The position numbers and the translations under genes were made by a program. Below are positions 1 to 7,117 of a DNA stretch of 46,913 nt, in pieces. Source of the stretch: DASZYF01 sp035545535 (GTDB lineage: Bacteria; Actinomycetota; Actinomycetes; Mycobacteriales; CAJCIY01). Position 1 is the stretch's first letter. Each line of letters starts with the position of its first letter. Below the pieces are notes generated by a model. That model did no database searches, was not told the origin of the DNA, and saw only the letters and a list, made by a program, of their open reading frames with translations. Location: assembly GCA_035545535.1 (NCBI GenBank), contig DASZYF010000038.1, positions 1-46,913 of the forward strand, written 5' to 3'.

Positions 1-24
1 TGGCGGCTCGCGCCGTGCGCCCGG

Positions 25-237
25 CTAGGGCCGGCTGGCGCTACGTCCACCGGGAAGGCGGGCCCACACCCGCTTGCCGCCGTCGATGGTCTGCACGCCC
101 CAGTCGGCCAGGCCGTTGAGGATGAGCAGGCCACGTCCGCCTTCGTCGTCGGGGTCGCGCAGGTCGGGCAGCACGGAGGAACCGTCTTGGACGGCGATCT
201 CGACGGCGTCGCGCAGGGCATGGACCTCGAGCCGCAC
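25..237 (-). pseudogene. Anti-sigma factor kinase (RsbW-like), C-terminal fragment
   Basis: This is the second half of a HATPase-type anti-sigma factor, a kinase that binds a sigma factor or phosphorylates a STAS antagonist. The 70 codons from GTG 237 keep the 'VEIAVQDGS' strand, the glycine-rich 'DEGGRGLLIL' segment of the ATP site and the closing 'GGKRVWARLP' strand. The N-terminal half with the N-box Glu/Asn is missing; the family is usually about 130-150 aa. Reading back past 237 in the other frames shows nothing like it. The break lies within about 6 bases of the break in the STAS fragment on the opposite strand, so both look like leftovers of one rearrangement. Translation from GTG 237 is possible, but the product would lack half of the nucleotide site. 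Confidence 0.65.
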
Positions 238-242
238 GAAGC

Positions 243-410
243 GTCTACGCCCGCAACCGGCTCCTGCTCCGGGATGGCTCGGTGACCGTCACGAACGCCA
301 ACCCCGCCATCGTCAAGCTGATCCGCATCCTAGGCCTCGACACCGAGCTGAACCTTCAGGAGCCCGGCACCGCGCCGCCGCCGCCAAGCGCGGCACTCGA
401 CGAGCTGTAG
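243..410 (+). pseudogene. STAS-domain (anti-anti-sigma) protein, C-terminal fragment
   Basis: Reading from GTC 243 to TAG 408-410 gives about 55 residues that resemble the last third of a STAS domain: a helix rich in Arg and Leu, a 'GSVTVTNANPAIVKLI' strand-helix and the family-like 'RILGLDTEL', then a Pro-rich tail. No start codon or phosphorylatable-Ser segment precedes it; upstream the frame runs into DNA complementary to the anti-sigma fragment. STAS proteins and RsbW-type kinases are partners in sigma-B-type partner-switching, so finding both broken at the same point suggests decay of one such locus. The assignment rests on pattern only and the fragment is short. Confidence 0.5.
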
Positions 411-445
411 TCCCGATCAGGCGGCCCGTCGTCTCGCCCGGAACC

Positions 446-498
446 GAAGGGTGGGCAGGGGCGGGATCGAACCGCCGACCTTCCGCTTTTCAGGCGGA
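446..498 (-). repeat. Left attachment site: displaced 3' part of tRNA-Phe
   Basis: These 53 bases are identical to 33984..34036. On the minus strand they hold the anticodon stem-loop with GAA, the variable loop, the T arm (TTCGATC loop) and the 3' acceptor strand of tRNA-Phe. The 5' half (acceptor and D arm) is absent: the sequence after 498 diverges at once. The piece therefore cannot be a working tRNA and is best read as the original chromosomal 3' end pushed aside by integration. The start of identity exactly at the anticodon stem fits the known use of anticodon-loop symmetry as the core site of many tyrosine integrases. Confidence 0.88.
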
Positions 499-612
499 GC
501 GACGGCGGGTGCAAACGTGCAGGTCAGGGGCATGGCGGCGTCTGAAGGTGATCTCCGCGTGCACTCCGCGTGCAACAGCGGGTCTCGGTCTTCTCGGATC
601 CCCGCCCTGCTG
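499..612. other. Left inner end of the island: repeated GTGCA motifs, no gene
   Basis: No gene is visible between the attachment copy and the first cargo stop codon. It holds several close GTGCA motifs: 509-514, 515-521, 557-563 and the 13-base GCGTGCAACAGCG at 568-580. The last recurs with one difference near the right end (33874-33886), in the same orientation. These are candidate arm-type binding sites for integrase or Xis. Confidence 0.45.
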
Positions 613-2235
613 TCAGCGCAGCGGGAAGGCAGCCGAGGTGTAGGCCATGCACGAGCACGAGGGGTCGTAGCTGTACAGCCACCCCTGCGCTGTCTGGTAG
701 TGCCGGGTCGGTGTGAACGAGCCCCCGATGACCTCGGCCGAGGCGAACCCGGGGAAGCCGTGCTCGATCGCCGCGGCCACGGCGGGGGCGGTCACGGCTC
801 GTGCTGCGCCGAGGCCATCGACCGCGCGCTTGAGCAACCCCAGCTGGTCGCACTCAGACATCGGAGTGCCCTCGGCGAAGGCGTCCGCGAACGTCAGGCC
901 GGCGGCGTTCATGACCGCGAGGCACGCGGGCCGGCCCGGCGGGCGGTACTGCCCGGGGTTGGCGAGGTCGAGGGCCGGCAGCCAGCCGACACCGGTGGCG
1001 CCCGTCAGCTGCCGCGCCGGGACGATGCCCGACCGCACGCCCTCGGCAGCCTCGTTGGCCGACGTGAGGGCGTAGCGCGGCCGGTAGCCCTGCGGGTCGG
1101 CGCCGGCGGCGAAGAACGCGAGTGTGTTGACCTCGGCGGGGATGACGTCGGTGACGTTGTCGGCTCGGAACTTGAGCACCGCCGCCTGGATCTGGGACAC
1201 CAGCGCACCGTCGTCGGAGGTCGTGTTCGGGAAGGTGACGGACACAACGTCGTTGCTCGCCACGGGTACGCCGAGCGTGCTGAGGGCGGGCAGCAAGATG
1301 TGGTTGATCGCGTCGGACCAGGACGGCACGTCGGGGTACAGCACGCCGAGCTTCACGGGCAGTGCCCCGCCGGCGCGGCCGTTGCCGGTGTCCCACCGCG
1401 TCGTCAGGTAGCCGGTGCGGGCGAAGGAGTCGACGAGGTTGCGCATCGCGCCTTGCGCCGTGTACGTCACGGTGTCGAGGTACGTGGGCACCGCGGCGAA
1501 GTCCTGATCGCCGAGCACGGCCGTGGTGGCCCCCAGCGGGAGCACGCCGGCCTTGGCCAGGCACGAGTTGAACGTCGTCTGCACGGAGATCGCGAGGACC
1601 TCGTAGATGACGGCGAAGACGTGGTGGTCCTGCGTGAAGAAGGTGCAGGCGTCCGTCGCGATCTGGGAGGCCGGCTCGGTCGAGCTCGAGCTGATGTCGT
1701 CCGCCTCGAGCACGACCTTGCGTCCGCCGAAGCCGCCGTGGGCGTTGAGGTAGTTGATGTAGGCGGTGGCGTCGGCCTTCGCGTCGGTCGACGAGACGTT
1801 CGCGCCGAGCGCGGCGTTGGCGGACTGCGTGTTGCCGCTGTACAGCAGCCCGATCGAGATCGTCGTCGGGGTGACGCCCGGACCGTCGGCGAGGCGCGCA
1901 GCCGCCGTGCTCGATGGCGCGCCGACGGGGTGGGCCCGCGACGAGGTCGGCCCTGGTGGCGTGCGACCCGATCCGGTCGAGGCAGGTGGTAGGCCCGCGA
2001 CGGGAGGGAGCCTCTGCGGTACGGTGACCAGATCGGTCGCGGACGTCGAGGGCGCCCCGGCCGCGGGCGTGCCGACCGTCGCCGGCGGTCCCAACCCTTG
2101 TTCGGCAGCGGGCGCACTGCCGAACGTCGCCACGCGTTCCGCTTGCGGGACAGTCGTGCCGCAGGCCGCCACGACGGCGCTGATCGCGGCCGCGACGAAG
2201 GTCGCGGCCACCGTTCCGCGCCGGCGGCAGCTCAC
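613..2235 (-). CDS. ABC-transporter substrate-binding lipoprotein (branched-chain amino acid type)
   Basis: A 540-aa extracytoplasmic binding protein of the type-1 periplasmic fold, tethered by lipid. The N-terminus has basic residues, a hydrophobic stretch and a lipobox ending at Cys25 ('VVAAC'). Residues about 30-120 are a Pro/Ala/Thr/Ser-rich linker, unusually long for the family. The binding fold follows from about residue 125 ('ISIGLLYSG'), with Cys pairs at 'DACTFFTQD' and the C-terminal 'DPSCSCMAY'. It is a clear paralog of 8981..10615: both share the 'CGTTVP' lipid anchor, a 'C-x-[FY]-FTQDH' motif and the 'SC-x-CMAY' end. It starts at GTG 2235, 31 bases after the serine hydrolase 2267..3619, so it probably belongs to the TetR-hydrolase operon. 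It may deliver ligand to the fused Liv permeases of this island; the ligand is unknown. Confidence 0.85.
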   Translation of the reverse strand: MSCRRRGTVAATFVAAAISAVVAACGTTVPQAERVATFGSAPAAEQGLGPPATVGTPAAGAPSTSATDLVTVPQRLPPVAGLPPASTGSGRTPPGPTSSRAHPVGAPSSTAAARLADGPGVTPTTISIGLLYSGNTQSANAALGANVSSTDAKADATAYINYLNAHGGFGGRKVVLEADDISSSSTEPASQIATDACTFFTQDHHVFAVIYEVLAISVQTTFNSCLAKAGVLPLGATTAVLGDQDFAAVPTYLDTVTYTAQGAMRNLVDSFARTGYLTTRWDTGNGRAGGALPVKLGVLYPDVPSWSDAINHILLPALSTLGVPVASNDVVSVTFPNTTSDDGALVSQIQAAVLKFRADNVTDVIPAEVNTLAFFAAGADPQGYRPRYALTSANEAAEGVRSGIVPARQLTGATGVGWLPALDLANPGQYRPPGRPACLAVMNAAGLTFADAFAEGTPMSECDQLGLLKRAVDGLGAARAVTAPAVAAAIEHGFPGFASAEVIGGSFTPTRHYQTAQGWLYSYDPSCSCMAYTSAAFPLR

Positions 2236-2266
2236 GCGGAGAAGTGTTCCTCGCTGATGGGAGCGG

Positions 2267-3619
2267 TCACGTCCCGACCTTCGTCATGTCCCGTCCGCTG
2301 AAGTTGATGGTGAGGACCCGGCCGTCCTCGGCGCGGGAGAAGTAGCCCTTCATGCCCTTGCCGTCGCCTTCGGCGATCACGTAGCGATCACCGTCGCCTG
2401 CGAGGAGGGCGAGAGGGACCGGGGGCTGCTCGGCCGGTTCGCCCTCGGCCTGCAGCGTCGGGTCCGTGATCGTGACCGTGGCGATCAGCCGGCCCTCGCG
2501 CGGGACGATGTCCATCGTCGCGGCGGTCATCGCATAGCGACCGCCGTAGACGGCAAGCTCCAGGTCGTTCACCTCAGCGAGCTCCGGCTCGGCGGCGGTG
2601 ATCCCCAGGTGGCGCTCGCGCGCCCAGGCACCGAGCTTGCCGTACAGCTGGGAGCCGGTAGGTGCGCAGTTCGTCATGCAGATGAAGGCGAACTCCCGCT
2701 CGGGAACCATGTCGAACGCCGACAGCTGGCCGAGCGTGGAGCCACCGTGGCTCACCTGGACGACGCCGCCGAGGTCGGTGAGGAGCCACGAGATGCCCAC
2801 CGCATCACCCAGCGCGCTGCCCCGCATGTGCGCGGTCGGTGTCTGCATCTTGAGCCGCATCGCGTCGCTCAGCAGCGTGCTGTCCGTCAGGCCGAGGTGG
2901 AAGCGGGCCCACGCGACCTGGTCGCGGATGTCGGCTGTCCAGCCGCCCGCCGGAGCTCCCGACCGCGGGAGGTACCAGGGGCGAGCGAGCGAGAGGGTTC
3001 CGTCCGCCCCCCGCACGTGCCCGGACGCAAAGCGGTAGGTCATGATGTCCTTCGCGAAACCGAAGGTGCGCTCGAGCCCCAGCGGCGTGAGCACGAGGTC
3101 CTTGACCGCCCGCTCGTAGGGCTTGCCGGTGACCTTCTCGATGACGCGGCCGGCCAGGCTCAGCGAGGCGTTGTTGTAGGAGACCGTGGCGCCGAGCGGC
3201 GACACCTGCTCGAGCTCGGCCATGCGCTCGACGTAGCGCGCGAGGCAGTCGTCGCCGTCGCCGGTGTCGGTGAGGAAGTCGCCGAACCAGCCGGCCGTGT
3301 GGTTGAGCAAGTGCAGCACCGTGACGTCTTCCGCGACGCTCTCGTCCCGGAGCGTGAGCTCGGGGACGTGCCGGCGCACGCGGTCCTCGAGCGCGAGCCG
3401 GCCCTGCTCGACCAGCACGAGCAGCGCGGTCGCGGTGAAGGTCTTGCCGGTCGACCCGAACTGGAAGAGCGTGTCGTCGGTCACGGGCAACGGGTGCTCG
3501 ATGTTGGTCACGCCGTGCACGGCGATCTCGGTCGATGCGCCGGAGACGACGGCCGCCACCGCTCCCGGGACGTCGAGCTCGGTGGCGATCTCGCTCAGCT
3601 CGTCCTGCAGCGACGTCAC
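2267..3619 (-). CDS. Beta-lactamase-fold serine hydrolase (class C/DD-peptidase family)
   Basis: A 450-aa serine hydrolase related to class C beta-lactamases, D-aminopeptidases and esterases. The catalytic motifs are intact: S56-T-G-K59 (SxxK), Y148-N-N150 (YxN) and H291-G-G replacing KTG. There is no signal peptide, so it probably acts in the cytoplasm on imported substrate. A C-terminal beta-rich domain (from about residue 340) is typical of D-aminopeptidase-like members. It starts at GTG 3617-3619 with GAGGGGAG a few bases upstream. It lies just downstream of a TetR gene with a palindromic operator between them, and is followed by a substrate-binding lipoprotein. It resembles 29724..31079 closely, sharing a 'DTG-x-GDDCL-x-RY' insert, so the two are paralogs within the island. 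Exact substrate cannot be told from sequence. Confidence 0.88.
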   Translation of the reverse strand: MTSLQDELSEIATELDVPGAVAAVVSGASTEIAVHGVTNIEHPLPVTDDTLFQFGSTGKTFTATALLVLVEQGRLALEDRVRRHVPELTLRDESVAEDVTVLHLLNHTAGWFGDFLTDTGDGDDCLARYVERMAELEQVSPLGATVSYNNASLSLAGRVIEKVTGKPYERAVKDLVLTPLGLERTFGFAKDIMTYRFASGHVRGADGTLSLARPWYLPRSGAPAGGWTADIRDQVAWARFHLGLTDSTLLSDAMRLKMQTPTAHMRGSALGDAVGISWLLTDLGGVVQVSHGGSTLGQLSAFDMVPEREFAFICMTNCAPTGSQLYGKLGAWARERHLGITAAEPELAEVNDLELAVYGGRYAMTAATMDIVPREGRLIATVTITDPTLQAEGEPAEQPPVPLALLAGDGDRYVIAEGDGKGMKGYFSRAEDGRVLTINFSGRDMTKVGT

Positions 3620-3645
3620 GTCGGCTCCCCTCGATCAGCACCTTC

Positions 3646-3673
3646 CGCCGTAAACCGTAACTTACGGCGTAAG
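3646..3673. promoter_or_regulatory. Probable TetR operator: overlapping inverted repeats
   Basis: Between the TetR stop (3680) and the start of the serine hydrolase (3619) lie two overlapping palindromes: CGCCGTAA (3646-3653) with TTACGGCG (3662-3669), and CTTACG-g-CGTAAG (3661-3673). TetR-family repressors usually bind such 13-24-base dyads near their own operon. The site would control the hydrolase and lipoprotein genes, which read leftwards. It is AT-rich against its surroundings, as a promoter would be. Confidence 0.65.
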
Positions 3674-3679
3674 TCACCG

Positions 3680-4306
3680 TCAAGGGCGGGCGAATCCCGC
3701 GACGAGTCCGGCGACGAGGCCCGCCCACATGTCGTCCAGCGTCGCCGGGTCGGCCGCGATCGCGCGCAGGAGCGGGAACTCCTCGGCCGGCAGGTCGGCC
3801 AGCGCCGACTCCTCCGCCGCGTCCCCCTGCAGCGCGGCGGTCGCCTCGACCTGCGTCATCGCGAGCAGCGAGAGCAGCACCGACTGCAGGGCCACGAAGG
3901 CGTCGACCGGGTCGTGGCCCGCGGCGGTGAACGCCCGCATGCCCGCCTCGAACGGGCGCGCCGTCTCGGAGTCCGCGAGCGGGATCGCCCGCGTGCTCAG
4001 CAGGGGCATCAGCCTCGGATGCTCCTGGGCCAAGCCGCGCAGCCCCTTCGCCGCGCCCCGGATCCACACCTCGCTGGTCGCATCGCCGGTGGGCAGGTTC
4101 GCGGTGCGGATGACGAGGTCGAACAGGCCGTCGAGCAGCGCCTTCTTGTTGGCGACGTGGTTGTACAGCGACATCGCCTCGACGCCGAGGCGGGTGGCGA
4201 CCGACCGCATGCTCACCGCCTCGACGCCCTTGGCGTCGGCGATCGTGAGCGCGGCGCGCAGGACCCGGTCCCGGGACAAGGGCCGGCGGTTCGGCACGCC
4301 CGGCAC
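3680..4306 (-). CDS. TetR-family transcriptional regulator
   Basis: A 208-aa DNA-binding repressor. The N-terminal helix-turn-helix is clear: 'RDRVLRAALTIADAKG', 'SMRSVATRLGVEAMSLYNHV' (about residues 12-51), which fits the TetR pattern ending in Y-x-H. The rest is an all-helical ligand-binding domain like the tetracycline-repressor C-terminal class. The start is GTG 4304-4306 with GTG 4296-4298 as an alternative; neither has a strong ribosome site. It sits first in a leftward operon with a serine hydrolase and a binding lipoprotein, with the dyad 3646..3673 just after its stop. It probably represses these two genes and releases on a peptide- or amide-like ligand, which is inference. Confidence 0.88.
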   Translation of the reverse strand: MPGVPNRRPLSRDRVLRAALTIADAKGVEAVSMRSVATRLGVEAMSLYNHVANKKALLDGLFDLVIRTANLPTGDATSEVWIRGAAKGLRGLAQEHPRLMPLLSTRAIPLADSETARPFEAGMRAFTAAGHDPVDAFVALQSVLLSLLAMTQVEATAALQGDAAEESALADLPAEEFPLLRAIAADPATLDDMWAGLVAGLVAGFARP

Positions 4307-4462
4307 AGTAGCCGCGGCCCATCGTTGTCCGCAGATCACATCGATGCGCGACGAGTTCGTCCGCCACCGACATCTCCGGGCCCGTCGAGCGCCTCTACCG
4401 TGGCGGCGTGCGCCGGAGCCACGTCCCGAAGCCGTGCCCTTGTGCGAGAGGCTGAGGGCCGG

Positions 4463-5365
4463 ATGCTCGCGGAGCTGCTGCCGGTCGGGGTCGGGGCGGT
4501 CGCCCAGGTCGTGACGCCCGACGGTCGGGTGCACGTCGATGCCGTCGGCGCATCGCCCGGCGACTGCTTCCGCATCGCCTCGGTGACCAAGTCGTTCGTC
4601 GCCGCCGCGGTGCTGCGCCTCGGCATCGACCTCGATGCGCACATCGCCGCGCTGGTCGACCCCGCCATCGTCGAGCTCGTCGGCGACCACACCGTCCGCG
4701 CGCTGCTGTCGCACACCTCCGGGCTCGCCGATCACGCGGCCGACGCGACCTATGACCAGGACGTGCTCGTGGATCCCGATCGCCGGTGGACGCGCCTCGA
4801 GCAGGTCCGGCTCTGCGCCGGGCTCCCGCGCTTCGAGGGCCACCACTACAGCGACACGGCCTACGTGATCCTCGGCGACCTCCTGGAACGCGCCGTGGGC
4901 GGAACGCTCCCGACCGCCGTGCGCGCGCTGCTGCCGATGGACCTCCTCCCGCACACCTGGTGGGAGGTCCTGGAGCCGGCGCCGTCCGGCGCGCCGGCCC
5001 GTGCCCGCCAGCTGATCGGCGACGTCGAGGTCGCGTCCCTGCACGCATCGTTGGACCTGTGGGGTGGCGGCGGGATCGTCTCGACCTGCGGGGATCTCTG
5101 CACGTTCTTCACGTGGCTGTCCCACAGCGACCTGGCCGCCGCGATGGCTACCGAGGTCGACGCCCCGGGCAACGACCGGCACATGGGTCTCGGTGCCTTT
5201 CCGACGCCGTTGCCGGGCTGGGTCGGGCACACCGGGTTCTGGAACATCTGCGCCGGTGCTGACCCCGCGACCGACGCGAGCGTCGCCGTCGCCGTCCTGC
5301 AACGACCGCCCGACGCGCCGGCGGCCGACGAGGTGGCCCGCACCCTGATCGGAGCGCTCGCATGA
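4463..5365 (+). CDS. Small beta-lactamase-fold serine hydrolase
   Basis: A 300-aa member of the class C beta-lactamase/DD-peptidase superfamily, shorter than its island relatives because the C-terminal beta domain is lacking. Motifs are S40-V-T-K43 (SxxK), Y129-S-D131 in the YxN place and H255-T-G as the third box. The Asp in place of Asn in box two is less common. There is no signal peptide. ATG 4463 was chosen because upstream residues in this frame are compositionally a shadow of the opposite strand. Its stop overlaps the next start (ATGA at 5362), so it is translationally coupled to an M20 peptidase. The pair suggests stepwise hydrolysis of one small amide or peptide. It is not expected to be a resistance enzyme in this setting. 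Confidence 0.82.
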   Translation: MLAELLPVGVGAVAQVVTPDGRVHVDAVGASPGDCFRIASVTKSFVAAAVLRLGIDLDAHIAALVDPAIVELVGDHTVRALLSHTSGLADHAADATYDQDVLVDPDRRWTRLEQVRLCAGLPRFEGHHYSDTAYVILGDLLERAVGGTLPTAVRALLPMDLLPHTWWEVLEPAPSGAPARARQLIGDVEVASLHASLDLWGGGGIVSTCGDLCTFFTWLSHSDLAAAMATEVDAPGNDRHMGLGAFPTPLPGWVGHTGFWNICAGADPATDASVAVAVLQRPPDAPAADEVARTLIGALA

Positions 5366-6474
5366 GCCGGCTCGCCGCGGCGGTCGCCCGCACCGACGAC
5401 ATGGTCGCTGACCTCGCCGCACTCGTCGGGGTCGAATCGCCGTCGTCCGACCCGGAGGCGACCCGCGCGTGCGGCGAGGTGCTCGTCGAGCAGGTCCGGC
5501 GGACAGTTGGTGCCAAGCCGGAGCGCTGCACCGTCGGAGGTGTCACCCATCTGCGGTGGGCGTTCGGCAGCTCTCCTCGCGTGCTGCTGGTCGGGCACAT
5601 CGACACGGTGTGGCCGCACGGCACGCTCGCCCGGTGGCCCTTCGCGGTGAGTGACGGCCGGGCGACCGGGCCGGGCTGCTTCGACATGAAGGCCGGTCTC
5701 GTCCAGACGGTGCACGCGCTGTCCCTGCTCGATGACCTCGACGGGGTGACGCTGCTCGTGACCGCCGACGAAGAGCTCGGTTCGCCGTCGTCGCGTGCGC
5801 TGATCGAGGAGACCGCGGCCGGCATGCGCGCCGCGCTCGTGATGGAGCCGTCTGCCGCCGGCGCGCTCAAGACCGCGCGCAAGGGCGTGAGCATGTACGA
5901 GCTCACCCTGCACGGGCGAGCCGCGCACGCGGGCCTCGAGCCGTGGGCGGGCCGCAACGCCGCGGTCGCCGCGGCGCACGTGGTGCTCGCGGCCGCCCGG
6001 CTCGACGCCCGCGACGTCGGCACCACGGTCACCCCCACCACGGTGGCGGCCGGGACGACCACGAACACCGTCCCGGCGGCGGCGACGGTCACCGTCGACG
6101 TGCGGGCGACATCGACCGCCGAGCAGGAGCGCATCGACACCGCGCTGCGCGCGCTCGACCCCGGCGTCGACGGTGTCACGCTCACCGTCGGCGGTGGCAT
6201 CAATCGCAGGCCGCTCGAGGCCGCCCGGTCCGCCGAGCTCTTCGCGCTGGCCCAGCGGGAAGCGGTCGCGCTGGGCCTCGGCCGGCTCGGCGGCGTCGCG
6301 GTCGGCGGTGGGTCCGACGGGAACTTCACGGCGGGCATCGGCATCCCCACGCTCGACGGCCTCGGCGCGGTCGGCGACCACGCGCACGGCGAGGGCGAGT
6401 TCGTCGACATCGCCGCCCTCGCCCCGCGCACGGCGCTGCTCGCCGCGCTCATCGAGGTCGTGCAGCGGCCGTGA
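5362..6474 (+). CDS. M20 metallopeptidase, glutamate carboxypeptidase (CPG2) type
   Basis: A 370-aa zinc exopeptidase of the M20 family, nearest in pattern to carboxypeptidase G2, which removes C-terminal Glu from folates and peptides. Visible ligands and catalytic residues are H79 and D81 ('GHIDTVW'), D108 ('CFDMKAG'), E137/E138 ('DEELGS'), E162 ('MEPSA') and H340/H342 near the C-terminus. The dimerisation-domain signature 'GRAAHAG' with H189 is present. There is no signal peptide, unlike secreted CPG2, so it is likely cytosolic. It overlaps the preceding serine hydrolase gene by four bases and ends a few bases before the convergent TetR gene. It probably releases free amino acids from imported acyl or peptide substrates. 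Confidence 0.88.
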   Translation: MSRLAAAVARTDDMVADLAALVGVESPSSDPEATRACGEVLVEQVRRTVGAKPERCTVGGVTHLRWAFGSSPRVLLVGHIDTVWPHGTLARWPFAVSDGRATGPGCFDMKAGLVQTVHALSLLDDLDGVTLLVTADEELGSPSSRALIEETAAGMRAALVMEPSAAGALKTARKGVSMYELTLHGRAAHAGLEPWAGRNAAVAAAHVVLAAARLDARDVGTTVTPTTVAAGTTTNTVPAAATVTVDVRATSTAEQERIDTALRALDPGVDGVTLTVGGGINRRPLEAARSAELFALAQREAVALGLGRLGGVAVGGGSDGNFTAGIGIPTLDGLGAVGDHAHGEGEFVDIAALAPRTALLAALIEVVQRP

Positions 6475-6484
6475 GCGGCCGCGG

Positions 6485-7117
6485 CTACCGCAGGGCTTGA
6501 CGCAGCCCTTCGATGACGACGCCGATGGCGGCCGTGAACGCCGCCTCCGCGGACGGGTGTGACGGCGCGGTCGCCAGCAGCTCGCGCAGCAACGGATGGC
6601 TGTCGACGTCCACCGAGGGCGGCGCCGGTGTGAGCTCCAGGGTCACGACTCCGACCAGCGCGCCCAGGAACGCGTTGTACCCCTCGACCAGCGCCCGCCC
6701 GCGGAACCCCCCGCGGTGCAGAGCGCCGAGGATCGCCTCGACGAGGTCGAGGTCACCGGCGCTCGACACGAGCGTCCCCATGAGCGCGGCGGTGTGGGGA
6801 TGGCGGCGCACCGCCCGCCGCCACCGGCGCGCGAACGCGGCCAGCCAGTCGTCCCACGCCGGTGACGTGGGAAGCCGGACCTCGTCGGCGACGAGCATGC
6901 TGACGTCGACCAGCAGCGCATCGCGGTCCGGCACGTGCACGTAGAGCGCGCCCACCTGCACGCCGAGCTCGGCGGCGAGCCGGCGCATCGAGAACGCCGC
7001 GAGCCCGTCGCGGTCGATCAGCTCCAGCGCGGTGCGCGCGATGGCCGGACGGGACAGGCCGGCGATCACCCGGGTGCGGGTCTTGCCAGCCGTTGCCACG
7101 CGGCCTACCGTAAGCAT
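6485..7117 (-). CDS. TetR-family transcriptional regulator
   Basis: A 210-aa TetR-type repressor. The helix-turn-helix spans about residues 24-62 ('RPAIARTALELIDRDG', 'SMRRLAAELGVQVGALYVHV'), followed by a helical ligand-binding domain. It reads away from the S9 peptidase gene: ATG 7115-7117 overlaps the ATG of that gene (7116) on the other strand in the palindromic CATGATG. GTG at 7097-7099 is a plausible alternative start. Either way the two promoters must overlap the coding starts, so leaderless transcripts and mutual or auto-regulation are likely. It probably controls the S9 peptidase and binding-protein pair. Ligand unknown. Confidence 0.85.
   Translation of the reverse strand: MLTVGRVATAGKTRTRVIAGLSRPAIARTALELIDRDGLAAFSMRRLAAELGVQVGALYVHVPDRDALLVDVSMLVADEVRLPTSPAWDDWLAAFARRWRRAVRRHPHTAALMGTLVSSAGDLDLVEAILGALHRGGFRGRALVEGYNAFLGALVGVVTLELTPAPPSVDVDSHPLLRELLATAPSHPSAEAAFTAAIGVVIEGLRQALR

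Noticed and set aside
446..498. A second working tRNA-Phe
   Set aside because: The acceptor 5' strand and D arm are missing; sequence diverges directly after the anticodon stem.
2609..4462. Very long open frame in front of the 300-aa serine hydrolase
   Set aside because: It mirrors the leftward hydrolase and TetR genes, has Arg/Gly-rich composition and no domain. Only the part from ATG 4463 is a real gene.
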